DNA of 64,000 bases from Aeromicrobium sp. Root472D3. GTDB taxonomy: Bacteria; Actinomycetota; Actinomycetes; Propionibacteriales; Nocardioidaceae. The position numbers and the translations under genes are program-made. This document shows, one piece after another, positions 45,580 through 53,574 of this stretch. The notes beneath the pieces were generated by a model. It did no database searches and was not told the origin of the DNA. It worked only from the letters and a program-made list of their open reading frames with translations. Positions within the stretch are counted from its first letter, which is position 1, and each line of letters begins with the position of its first letter. The DNA is taken from the NCBI RefSeq assembly GCF_001426485.1, contig NZ_LMET01000001.1, positions 2,385,750 through 2,449,749 on the forward strand. Reading direction: 5' to 3'.

Positions 45580-46520
45580 GGCACGATCTCCCGCACCGAC
45601 CCCCACTTGTAGGCCAGCCCGCCGTCCCCGATCCCGTCGCCGCGGAAGTAGACGCTCACGTTGGGCCGGCCGGACTCCGAGCCGGGCCGGGACGAGCCAC
45701 CCCTGAGCTCCATCGACGGGTCGATGCCGGTGGCGCACGGCACGTCGCCGAACAGGTGCCCGTCGTCGGTCACCGAGTCGATCAGCCGCCAGTCGCCACC
45801 GCCGCGTCCGTCGGCACGATCGAGCCACAGCTGCAGGTGCACCCCGTCGGGGCGGTCGAACACGACGTACTTGACCCCGAGCCACGTGTTGCTCGGCATG
45901 CCGCCGGCGAAGATCTCACGGTTGGCGATCGCCTGGTTCTCCGGGTGCGCCGTCTCCTTCTCGAAGTCCGCGTGCCCGTCGAAGCGGAGCCGGGCGCCGT
46001 ACCCGCGGGTGTCGCAGCGGTCGGCCGAGCCGTCCTCGGTCGTCAGGTGGTTGGCGCGGGCGACCGCGGTGAACCCCGAGTAGGCGATGCCCTGGTCGTC
46101 GATCCGCTTGACGTACATCGTGATCTCGACGTCGCGCCACTGCCGGCGCAGGTGCGGGTCGTGGACGTACATGCGCGGCGTCTGTCCGCTGACCAGCAGC
46201 TGCCCGTCCCCGGCCTCGTAGCTGCCCTCGCCGTGCGCGGCGTCGAACCACGGGTCGCGCGGGTCGACCCCGTCGAACGCCCGGGGCGCGTCCCAGCGCG
46301 ACACCCAGTACGTCCCGTCGGGCCGCGTGGGCCTCAGGTGGTCGATGCCGAACTCGTCGCGGGTGGCCCGCGCCTGCTCAGCCGTGACCTGGTTGACCAG
46401 GCGGGCGGTCGGCTCGGTCCACGCGGGGCGTCGGGAGTCGCCCACCACCACCAGGGCGGTGACAGCGACGCACAGGCCGATCACGATCCGTCCCGCGCGT
46501 CCCAGGCGCGTATCGGGCAC
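45576..46520 (-). CDS. Membrane-anchored jelly-roll (lectin/lyase-like) protein
   Basis: 314 residues. An N-terminal hydrophobic anchor (IVIGLCVAVTALVVVG, about 11-27) precedes a beta-jelly-roll domain with WRDVEITMYVKRI, GYGARLRFDGHADFEKETAHP, NTWLGVKYVVFDRPDG and a C-terminal VSVYFRGDG. I recall similar domains in surface proteins of diverse bacteria and archaea, where a polysaccharide-binding or lyase-like role is assumed. No catalytic residues can be assigned. GTG 46520, 11 nt after the lysyl-oxidase-like gene. Confidence 0.7.
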   Translation of the reverse strand: MPDTRLGRAGRIVIGLCVAVTALVVVGDSRRPAWTEPTARLVNQVTAEQARATRDEFGIDHLRPTRPDGTYWVSRWDAPRAFDGVDPRDPWFDAAHGEGSYEAGDGQLLVSGQTPRMYVHDPHLRRQWRDVEITMYVKRIDDQGIAYSGFTAVARANHLTTEDGSADRCDTRGYGARLRFDGHADFEKETAHPENQAIANREIFAGGMPSNTWLGVKYVVFDRPDGVHLQLWLDRADGRGGGDWRLIDSVTDDGHLFGDVPCATGIDPSMELRGGSSRPGSESGRPNVSVYFRGDGIGDGGLAYKWGSVREIVP

Positions 46521-46531
46521 CCGGCACCGTC

Positions 46532-47599
46532 TCAGAGACCGTCGGTCGCGGAGAGCAGGGTGACCGCGTTGCCCGCGATGCGGATCTGCGCCGAGGCCGA
46601 GTTGTTGGTCTCGTTGCTCTCCTGCCAGAAGTTCTGCCAGTCGGCCGTGACCCGCACCAGGTAGGTCCCGTCGGGGATCCCGGTGACGTCGATGCCCTGG
46701 TCGGGCAGCGAGCTCGGGTAGGTGTCGCCCCACCCCGCCGAGAGCCCGTGCACGATGTGCGTCGCGGCGGGGAGCCCCTCCCCGCACGACCCCTCGTGCG
46801 TGTAGACGGGCGCCAGCGGGACGTCGGGGTGCTTGGGGCTGCCCGGCCAGTCGCGGTACGTCGTGTTGTCCTCGAAGCAGAACCCGTGCTTCTCGCCCTG
46901 CCGCAGGCGGGTCCCGGTCGCGTTGAACAGGTCGTACGAGTCGAAGTCGCGGATGTGCCAGTGGCTGTGCCCGTCACCCGCGTAGTAGAACGTCGCTCCG
47001 GTCGGCGGGAGCGTCGTGGTGCTGCCGTCGGTGCGGTGCACGACCTGACGGCCGACCCAGTCGGTCGACGTCGACGACGACCGGTCGCCCGTGATCTCCA
47101 GCGGTCCCTTGCCGATGTTGGCCGTGACGGCCGGGAACTTGAGCAGCTTGACGCCCCCGGCGTTGGTGATCGTGAACTGGCGCAGCGTGCGCACGCCCGT
47201 GTCGGGCAGCAGGGTCGTGCCCGTCGGCGTCCCCGTGCCGACCGTCACGGCCGTGCCGACGGTCGCCCGGGCGCGCAACCACGTCCGCGACTCGCCGTGG
47301 CCCGACAGCACGTAGCCGTTCGCGGGGATCGCCATGTTGCCGACGCCGTCGGCGACGGTCGTCACGACGCCGTTGACGACGGCGGCCTCGAAGCCGTACG
47401 CGTTGGTGCCGGTGCGCGCCCCGAAGGCCGGCGTGTACCGCACGAGGTAGCCGGACGACCGGCGCACGTCGGTGCCGCTCAGGGCGTGCGACTGCCCGCC
47501 GATCGTGACGGTCTCGCCGGCCGCCTGGGCGGCCGGGGCGGCGCTGAGCGCGCACGCGGCCAGCACGAGGGCGCCGAGGGCGATGCGGAGACGTCTCAT
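46532..47599 (-). CDS. Secreted lysyl-oxidase-family copper protein
   Basis: 355 residues with a signal peptide (to about 26). The copper-binding motif GDGHSHWHIRDFDSYDL lies near residue 210, followed by the Cys pair in HGFCFEDN and EGSCGEG, then the QGIDVTGIPDGTYLVRVTAD and NETNNSA strands typical of bacterial lysyl oxidases. Members of the family oxidise primary amines to aldehydes and can cross-link; the bacterial roles are little known. Here it sits in a glycan operon, so it may act on an amino-sugar polymer or surface protein. 9 nt after the GT2 gene. Confidence 0.82.
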   Translation of the reverse strand: MRRLRIALGALVLAACALSAAPAAQAAGETVTIGGQSHALSGTDVRRSSGYLVRYTPAFGARTGTNAYGFEAAVVNGVVTTVADGVGNMAIPANGYVLSGHGESRTWLRARATVGTAVTVGTGTPTGTTLLPDTGVRTLRQFTITNAGGVKLLKFPAVTANIGKGPLEITGDRSSSTSTDWVGRQVVHRTDGSTTTLPPTGATFYYAGDGHSHWHIRDFDSYDLFNATGTRLRQGEKHGFCFEDNTTYRDWPGSPKHPDVPLAPVYTHEGSCGEGLPAATHIVHGLSAGWGDTYPSSLPDQGIDVTGIPDGTYLVRVTADWQNFWQESNETNNSASAQIRIAGNAVTLLSATDGL

Positions 47600-47608
47600 G
47601 GTCCGTTC

Positions 47609-48940
47609 CTACTTTCCGGGGGTGAGGGCGACGGGAGGATCCGCGACCGCCTCGTCGGGACGCGGCGCGTCGGGTGCGGAGGGCTCCCGGGTGTGCCACG
47701 AGGTCGAGCGCAGCTTGGTCAGCGCCCAGTAGGCCGCCGGGCGCAGGATGACCAGGCCCAGCAGCGGGTAGACCGGCGACAGGGCGAACTGCACCCACCG
47801 GTCCTTGGTGGTGAAGCCGGGTCGGTAGATCGCGTAGATGGCCGACTGCGTCACCGAGCAGATGACCCACCAGGCGAGGCCGTGGTAGAACACCGGGTTG
47901 TCGTAGCGGACGGCCAGCGTGAGCAGCGCCGCCACGATGAACGGCCACGCGAGGCAGAACGCCAGCGGCATGACGTAGAACAGGATCACGAGCGGGCGCA
48001 GGTTGGTCAGCACGAAGCCGACCCCGAGCCACGCCGACTTCGACCACCTGAGCCGCTGGTGGAACGCCCCGGCCCACGTCGTGGGCAGCTGCGTGCTCGC
48101 GATCGCCTCGGTGACACCGACGACGTCGCCGCGCAGCAGCGCGTAGAACGACAGGCGACGGTCGTCGCCCGCGGTCCCGGACGTCAGGTAGTCGTCGAGG
48201 TTGTCGTAGACCACCGCCGACCGGTAGATCGCGAGCGCACCGGACGTCGGGCTCACGATGCCCATCCACGAGCGGGCCATGCGGTAGAGCAGGCACGACG
48301 TCACGACGTTGATGTCGGTGAGCCGGGACAGGAAGTTGGTGCGCCAGTTGCGCACCAGGATCATCCCGGTGGCGGCCTGCACCCGCTCGTCGCGCATCGA
48401 CCGCAGCATGTGCTCGAGCGCGTCGTCGTCCAGCACCGAGTCGGAGTCGACCGTGAAGATGTAGTCGAACTCCTCAGGCGCGAACAGGTGCAGCACGTGG
48501 GCCTGGGCGTGCCGCTTGCCGGCGTTCGGCGTGCGGTGCCACGTCACGAGCGGGTCGTCGAACGTCTCGAGCGGCACGACCGAGCCGTCGTCGACGACGT
48601 GGATCGCATCGGGCAGGATGCTCTGCCGCAGCATCGACCGCACGACGTCGTGCAGCAGGTGCGACTCCTCGTTGTACGTCGGGATGATCGCGAGCACGCG
48701 GCCCGCGGCCGGTGGCAGGTGCGTGAAGCTCTTCCAGTAGATGCCCGAGACCATGAAGTAGACGATCAGCAGCGCCATGAGGCCGAAGAACGTCGACAGG
48801 AACACCGTGTCGGACGAGAAGCCCCACTGCACGTGCGACCACACGACGTAGGCCGTGAACAGGAGCACCGGGACGAGCGCGAGAGCACGGCGTGCCCCGC
48901 GCAGCGGACGGCTCCGGTCGACCAGGCGCTCAGTGGGCAT
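47609..48940 (-). CDS. Processive GT2 glycosyltransferase (hyaluronan/chitin-synthase-like)
   Basis: 443 residues. Two N-terminal helices (19-36, 44-66) are followed by a catalytic GT-A domain with IIPTYNEE (85-92), DDG (117-119), DSD (165-167), GDDR (258-261) and QRLRW (295-299), all intact, then four to five C-terminal helices forming a likely translocation channel. This is the NodC/hyaluronan-synthase plan: polymerisation from UDP-sugars with export through the same protein. The UDP-uronic acid made by the dehydrogenases could be one substrate. The start overlaps the deacetylase B stop by 11 nt. Confidence 0.88.
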   Translation of the reverse strand: MPTERLVDRSRPLRGARRALALVPVLLFTAYVVWSHVQWGFSSDTVFLSTFFGLMALLIVYFMVSGIYWKSFTHLPPAAGRVLAIIPTYNEESHLLHDVVRSMLRQSILPDAIHVVDDGSVVPLETFDDPLVTWHRTPNAGKRHAQAHVLHLFAPEEFDYIFTVDSDSVLDDDALEHMLRSMRDERVQAATGMILVRNWRTNFLSRLTDINVVTSCLLYRMARSWMGIVSPTSGALAIYRSAVVYDNLDDYLTSGTAGDDRRLSFYALLRGDVVGVTEAIASTQLPTTWAGAFHQRLRWSKSAWLGVGFVLTNLRPLVILFYVMPLAFCLAWPFIVAALLTLAVRYDNPVFYHGLAWWVICSVTQSAIYAIYRPGFTTKDRWVQFALSPVYPLLGLVILRPAAYWALTKLRSTSWHTREPSAPDAPRPDEAVADPPVALTPGK

Positions 48941-49898
48941 GACGGCTCCCCCTCGACGCGAGCCGGAACGTCACGACGATCGTCATCGTGACGACGACGC
49001 ACAGCAGCAGGATCTGCGCCTGCCCCACCCCGATGCCGAACAGCGTCCAGGCCGGTGCCTTCGACAGCGGCGGCGTGCTGATCGCGGCGGACGGATCGGG
49101 CACCAGACGCTCCAGGGGCGTGCCGTGGACCGGCTTCAGCGGCCCGCCCATGACCTCGTCGACGGTCCTGACGGTCGTCGTCGCGGGACGGGTGCCGAGC
49201 CACGTCACGAAGGCGTCGAGGTCCTCGGGCGTGATCGCGGTGGTCCCGGCCTCGGAGCAGTGGCAGACGCGCGTGAAGGTCAGCGGGAGCCACCCGCCCC
49301 CCGTCGCCTCGACCCGGGCGACCTGCTCCTCGAGCTCGGGTGCGGTGGCGAGGGTGCTGGTGCGGATGCGGAAGTCGTCCGTCGGCGGGAGCGTCTCCGC
49401 CGCGGGGCACGACGAGCAGTCCGTCTCGGACCTGAACAGGCCGGCGTACTCCCGCGCGCTGTTGTAGCCGCAGTCCTGGGCCGCGGCCTTGACGCGCGCC
49501 GTCCCGGCGCCGTACGGGTAGGCGAAGCTCGTGACCTGGAAGCCCAGCTGGGCCAGGGTGGTGCGGTCGTCGCAGATCTGGGCCCGCGCCTGACGCTCGC
49601 CCACGCGCGAGAGGTCGTTGCCGTACAGCGAGGCACCGCCGATCTCGTTGCCCGAGCGCGCGATGCCGCGCAGCGCCGCCAGGCTGAGGTGCGCGGGCGA
49701 CTCGATGTAGCCCGAGTTGACGTAGAACGTCCCGGTCACGCGATGAGCCGAGAGGAGCTGTGCGGCCTGCTCCTGCGACGCGAAGGTGCCGTCGAACGTG
49801 ATCGACACGACGGTCGGCGCCGTCACGGTCGTGGCGGCGCCCGCCGGCAGCGCCGTCGCGACGACGAACGCGAGCACGACCAGGGCGCCGAGCCTCAC
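48930..49898 (-). CDS. Polysaccharide deacetylase-like protein B, metal site lost
   Basis: 322 residues with the same architecture as copy A: signal peptide, NodB-like domain with FAYPYG, linker, and a C-terminal GVGQAQI helix and basic tail. The catalytic residues are missing: FDGT replaces FDDG (the metal Asp becomes Gly37) and GGASLYGN replaces GGHTLTH (both His ligands lost, Ala89 and Gly93). It may bind glycan or regulate copy A rather than deacetylate. The GTG overlaps the dehydrogenase B stop (GTGA). Confidence 0.85.
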   Translation of the reverse strand: MRLGALVVLAFVVATALPAGAATTVTAPTVVSITFDGTFASQEQAAQLLSAHRVTGTFYVNSGYIESPAHLSLAALRGIARSGNEIGGASLYGNDLSRVGERQARAQICDDRTTLAQLGFQVTSFAYPYGAGTARVKAAAQDCGYNSAREYAGLFRSETDCSSCPAAETLPPTDDFRIRTSTLATAPELEEQVARVEATGGGWLPLTFTRVCHCSEAGTTAITPEDLDAFVTWLGTRPATTTVRTVDEVMGGPLKPVHGTPLERLVPDPSAAISTPPLSKAPAWTLFGIGVGQAQILLLCVVVTMTIVVTFRLASRGSRHAH

Positions 49899-51172
49899 AA
49901 CGCGACCACGTGCGGAGACGGCTCCATCGCGTGCCGGCAGTCGAGGACGAGCCGGGCCTTGAGCGCGATCTTCTCGTAGTCGAACTCGGCGTGGTGCGTC
50001 GCGATGACGACCAGGTCGAACGACTCGACCGCGCCGGGGAGCTCCTCGAGCTCGAGCGTGGAGGTCCGCGTCCACCCCTGCACGTGCGGGTCGCACGTCG
50101 TCACCGCCGCCCGCTCGCGCAGCAGCGCCTCGACGACGTCGACGGCGGGAGACTCCCGCAGGTCTCCGACGCCCGGCTTGTAGGCGAGCCCCAGCACCAG
50201 CACGCTCGCCCCCCGCAGCCCTCCCGGTCGGTCGCGCAGCACCTGCGACGCACGCCTGACGACGTAGTCGGGGCGGCTCGTGTTGATGTCGTCGGCCAGC
50301 TCGGCGAAGCGGAACCGTCGGCCGAGCGCCGTGCGGGTCTGCCAGGCCAGGTACATGGGGTCGATCGGCAGGCAGTGCCCTCCGACGCCCGGCCCCGGCA
50401 CCCAGTACGCCATCGAGTGGCCCTTGGTCATCGCCGCGTCGAGCATCTCGTGGATGTCGATGCCCATGTCGTGGCAGATCTCGGACAGCTCGTTGACCAG
50501 CCCGATGTTGACGTAGGCCTGCGTGTTCTCGAAGACCTTGGCCATCTCGGCGATGCGCGGGCTCGAGACCGGGACGGTCCGCTCGACGATCGTGCCGTAG
50601 AAGCGGTCGATGACCAGCAGGCCCTCGGGCGTCGTGGCGGACACGAGCTTGGGGGTGTTCTCGAGCGTGTGCTGCGGGCTGCCGGGGTCGATCCTCTCGG
50701 GCGAGAAGCCCAGGTGGAAGTCGACGCCCGGACGCAGACCGGACGACTCCGTGAGCACCTCGGCCAGCAGGCCCTCGGTGGTGCCCGGGTACGTCGTCGA
50801 CTCCAGCACGACGGCGGCGTCCCGGCGGAGCATCCGGCCGATCATCCGGCCGGCGGACGCGACGTACGACAGGTCGGGGACGTGCTGCGTCAGCGGTGTC
50901 GGGACCGCGATGACCGCGACGTCGAACGGCACCTCGACGTGCTCGTCGGCCCCGTCCGGGTCCCAGCCCAGGCGGGCCGTGAAGCGTCCGGACGCGGTCG
51001 CGGACCGGATGCGGTGGTCCGTCGCGTCCTCGATGTACGTGACCCCTGCGCACAGGAGCTCGATCTTGCGGGGGTCGAGGTCGATGCCGACGACCTCGTG
51101 GCCGACCTCGGCCGCCCGCAGCGCCAGCGGGAGGCCCACGTACCCGAGCCCCACCACGATCACGCGGCTCAT
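49895..51172 (-). CDS. Nucleotide-sugar dehydrogenase B
   Basis: 425 residues, the same length as copy A. VVGLGYVGLPLALRAAEVG, MAKVFENTQAYVNIGLVNE, catalytic Cys267 in PGVGGHCLPIDPMYL, and GLAYKPGVGDLRESPA show a complete UDP-sugar 6-dehydrogenase of the WbpA/WecC type. It supplies a UDP-uronic acid or UDP-HexNAc-uronic acid for the GT2 in the same operon. Differences around the Cys (His here, Asp in A) suggest that the two copies may prefer different UDP-sugars. ATGA overlap with WbqC B. Confidence 0.9.
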   Translation of the reverse strand: MSRVIVVGLGYVGLPLALRAAEVGHEVVGIDLDPRKIELLCAGVTYIEDATDHRIRSATASGRFTARLGWDPDGADEHVEVPFDVAVIAVPTPLTQHVPDLSYVASAGRMIGRMLRRDAAVVLESTTYPGTTEGLLAEVLTESSGLRPGVDFHLGFSPERIDPGSPQHTLENTPKLVSATTPEGLLVIDRFYGTIVERTVPVSSPRIAEMAKVFENTQAYVNIGLVNELSEICHDMGIDIHEMLDAAMTKGHSMAYWVPGPGVGGHCLPIDPMYLAWQTRTALGRRFRFAELADDINTSRPDYVVRRASQVLRDRPGGLRGASVLVLGLAYKPGVGDLRESPAVDVVEALLRERAAVTTCDPHVQGWTRTSTLELEELPGAVESFDLVVIATHHAEFDYEKIALKARLVLDCRHAMEPSPHVVAL

Positions 51173-51888
51173 GACCGGCCCGCCAGGACGGCGTCGCGCA
51201 CTCCGACGCGCTCGCCGCGGTGCTCGTGCGGCTCGTCCTCGGTCAGGACGACCGACAGCGGGTCCTCGTGGTCGAACAGGACCGTCAGGATCGAGTCACC
51301 CGTCACGGGCCGGTGCCTCGACCACACGACGGGGATGCCCGCCTCGACGAACTCGGCGCAGTCGCCCATGTACGTCCGGGCCCCGGTCCCCGAGAGGTAC
51401 TCCATCGGCCCGTCGAACGCCCTGATCACCGAGATGATCCCGGCCGACCCGCGCTCGTTCTCGCCGGCCGGACGGCTGAAGGTCAGCGGGGTCTCGATGC
51501 CGAGCAGGTCGCGGACCAGCAGGATCAGGCGGAAGTTGAGCTCCCACAGGACGTCGGTGCGAATCGACAGGATCTCGTCGCAGATGCGCGGGCCGTGGAC
51601 GTCCCAGAACGCCGGCTTCCGGGCGCCGTGCGTGTAGCGCTTGACGATCTCGTCCGCGAGGTGACCCGTCGCGCCGGCCGCCAGTCGCTTGACGTTGATC
51701 GGGTCGGTCACGGGGCCCTTGACGAGCGGGACCGTGACCCAGCCGCCCCGCATCGTCACGCGGCGCTGGTAGCCCTTGTGCACGTACTGGTCCCAGATCT
51801 TGAGGTCGAACAGATCGGCCTTGGCCATCTTGTGCCAGAAGCCCGAGTACGGGAGCAGGTCGGGCTGGTGGGCGGAGTAGACCGTCAC
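51169..51888 (-). CDS. WbqC-family protein B
   Basis: 239 residues starting at GTG 51888 (TVYSAHQPDLLPYSGFWHKMAKADLFDL). It keeps the HQP motif (H7-Q8-P9) that defines the family, plus MRGGWVTVPLV, LWELNFRLILLVRDLLGIETPL and the shared end TVLFDHEDPLSVVL. First gene of the seven-gene operon reaching 43768. The exact reaction of WbqC proteins is not settled. The ribosome-binding site is weak; a longer start in this frame is possible. Confidence 0.8.
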   Translation of the reverse strand: MTVYSAHQPDLLPYSGFWHKMAKADLFDLKIWDQYVHKGYQRRVTMRGGWVTVPLVKGPVTDPINVKRLAAGATGHLADEIVKRYTHGARKPAFWDVHGPRICDEILSIRTDVLWELNFRLILLVRDLLGIETPLTFSRPAGENERGSAGIISVIRAFDGPMEYLSGTGARTYMGDCAEFVEAGIPVVWSRHRPVTGDSILTVLFDHEDPLSVVLTEDEPHEHRGERVGVRDAVLAGRS

Positions 51889-52023
51889 GACGGCACCGCC
51901 GATCCACGTCCACGACGGACGACGCCCCGCTCGGTCCCGGCTCCGTGGGTGTCCCTGATGCGATCCATTGCCGCTTCCCTTCGACGACCTGACGGTGATG
52001 GGCACCAGTAAGGCACGGCGTCA

Positions 52024-52039
52024 GAAAACAATCGTCAAA
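52024..52039 (-). promoter_or_regulatory. Shared promoter element, site 2 (upstream of WbqC B operon)
   Basis: The exact 16-mer GAAAACAATCGTCAAA, identical to 41926-41941, lies 136 nt upstream of the WbqC B start. On the minus strand TTGACG is followed by CTTACTGG at nearly the same distance as TAATGG at site 1. Confidence 0.6.
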
Positions 52040-52075
52040 GCGGCGCGGCCCTCCGATCGGGCCGGGAGCGCGGGG

Positions 52076-52882
52076 TCAGCGGGCGCGCTCGTGGGCCCTG
52101 ATGCGCGCAGCCGGGAGCTCCCTGTCGTAGAACGCTACCGGGCCGACGGCACCCTTGAAGTAGCTCTGGAGGTACCCCGTGCCGATGCGCAGCGGCGCCG
52201 ACCCGCGGGTCGGCCTGATGCGGTAGTCGGCGAGCGAGTCGGTGTCGCGCAGGACGCCGTTGCGGTAGATCTTGACGTAGCCGGACGGGTACCGCGACGA
52301 CGTCGCGCGGGCGTTGAACACCAGCGTCATGTGGATCCACCGTCGCGGGACGACCTTGGTCTGGACGTAGGAGCCCGCGCCGAGTCCGCCGCGGGCGTTG
52401 AACGCGTACCCGCTGAGCCGGTTGGGCCGGTTCTCGTCGTTGCGCCGGGAGTACATGCGGGCGTACCACTCGTGCTGTCCGGGACTGCCCTTCCCGAGCA
52501 CGTAGACGTAGCCGCTGCCCTCGTCGTCCGCGAACTGGAGCGTGTCGGGCCGGATCAGGTAGTCGACCGTCAGCACGCCCTTCGTGGCGATGCTGAACCT
52601 GCGCGACGACCTGAACGACACGTGGTCCCCCGCACCGTCGAGCACGACGGCACGGTCGCCGTTGCGCATCCGCGTCAGACGGGCGTCGCCGTGCAGCGTG
52701 CCCGACCGCCTGCCGGTGACCAGGTCGCGGTCGCCGGCGACGAGTGCCGTCGGGCGGTCGGCCAGCAGGGCGCGGGTGTAGGCCGAGGGCCTGGCCGCGT
52801 CGGCCGGTGCCGTCGCCAGCACCCCCGCGCCGACGATCAGCGTCGCTGCGGCCGACAGTCGGACGGCGTGACGGAACTTCAC
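52076..52882 (-). CDS. Secreted LamG/concanavalin-like domain protein B
   Basis: 268 residues: a signal peptide (basic start to APADAARPS) and one LamG_3-type domain. Long stretches match copy A almost residue for residue (RPDTLQFADDEGSGYVYVLGKG, NDENRPNRLSGYAFN, GPVAFYDRELPAARI). GGAGGGAG lies 6 nt before GTG 52882. It lies upstream of the long glycan operon with its own promoter, carrying a degenerate copy of the shared element at 52919 and two GTGA-N6-TCAC sites at the same spacing as copy A. Confidence 0.82.
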   Translation of the reverse strand: MKFRHAVRLSAAATLIVGAGVLATAPADAARPSAYTRALLADRPTALVAGDRDLVTGRRSGTLHGDARLTRMRNGDRAVVLDGAGDHVSFRSSRRFSIATKGVLTVDYLIRPDTLQFADDEGSGYVYVLGKGSPGQHEWYARMYSRRNDENRPNRLSGYAFNARGGLGAGSYVQTKVVPRRWIHMTLVFNARATSSRYPSGYVKIYRNGVLRDTDSLADYRIRPTRGSAPLRIGTGYLQSYFKGAVGPVAFYDRELPAARIRAHERAR

Positions 52883-52918
52883 GGTGGTCTCCCTCCACGT
52901 GGTGTGTGGTGAGAGCGT

Positions 52919-52933
52919 AAAAGAATCGTGAAA
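52919..52933 (-). promoter_or_regulatory. Degenerate shared promoter element, site 3 (LamG B)
   Basis: AAAAGAATCGTGAAA differs from the 16-mer at sites 1 and 2 by C-to-G at two places and lies 37 nt upstream of the LamG B start. Confidence 0.45.
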
Positions 52934-52986
52934 GCGCCGCTGACACGTCGAGGCCGGCTGAGCGTGGAGGGGCGCGCTCCGTGCCG

Positions 52987-53000
52987 GTGAGGTGGGTCAC
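52987..53000. promoter_or_regulatory. CRP-like palindrome GTGA-N6-TCAC, LamG B site 1
   Basis: GTGAGGTGGGTCAC starts 105 nt upstream of the LamG B start, against 111 nt at LamG A. Confidence 0.55.
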
Positions 53001-53030
53001 ACCCTCCGCGGAAGATCGCCGCTCAGGACT

Positions 53031-53044
53031 GTGATGCGTGTCAC
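53031..53044. promoter_or_regulatory. CRP-like palindrome GTGA-N6-TCAC, LamG B site 2
   Basis: TGTGATGCGTGTCACG, close to the CRP consensus TGTGA-N6-TCACA, lies exactly 44 bp from site 1, the same step as at LamG A. Confidence 0.6.
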
Positions 53045-53091
53045 GCATTCGTGCAAAATCCCCGCGGTTGCAGGGGCCGGAGGTGAAGGCC

Positions 53092-53574
53092 TCAGCGCGA
53101 GTGCTGCGAGGGCACCACCGCGACCACCGGCCACGGGTGCCGCGGGGTCGTGGTACCCACCGCGCGACGCGCCAGCGGCAGCAGGTGACGGTGCGTCTCC
53201 ACGAGCTCGGCGGCGATGACGACGCAGGCGGCGCGGCCCATGGCCGTCGCGATCTCGCCGACCTCGTCGTCCGGCACGACCCGCACCGAGGCGACGATGC
53301 CGTCCAGGTCGCGACTCCACCACACGACGTCGCGCCAGAGCGCCGACGACGCGACCGTGCGACGCAGCTCCGAGGAGCCCGCCAGCAGCTGGACGACGAC
53401 CAGCTCGCCCGTGCGCCGGGCAGCCTCCTCGATCGCCCGGCGCACCACGGCGTCCTGCGAGCCCCTCGTGCCCTCCGGTCCGACGACCGCCACGACGTGG
53501 TCGTCGCGGTCGGGCCGACCGTCGCGCTCGGCGCGCACCACGACGGGCCGGCCGGCAGCTCGTCGACCGGTCAT
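53092..53574 (-). CDS. Universal-stress-like protein (single domain)
   Basis: 160 residues: HVVAVVGPEGTRGSQDAVVRRAIEEAARRTGELVVVQLL, then GRAACVVIAAELVETHRHLLPLARRAVGTTTPRHPWPVVAVVP. The fold order is that of UspA, but the ATP-binding Gly pattern is weak. The ATG overlaps the upstream USP stop (ATGA), so the two form an operon probably driven from the DosR-like box at 54304. Confidence 0.75.
   Translation of the reverse strand: MTGRRAAGRPVVVRAERDGRPDRDDHVVAVVGPEGTRGSQDAVVRRAIEEAARRTGELVVVQLLAGSSELRRTVASSALWRDVVWWSRDLDGIVASVRVVPDDEVGEIATAMGRAACVVIAAELVETHRHLLPLARRAVGTTTPRHPWPVVAVVPSQHSR

Noticed and set aside
37248-52882. Composite transposon or prophage bringing in the glycan locus
   Set aside because: No transposase, integrase, terminal repeats or tRNA attachment site is visible, and base composition is like the surroundings.
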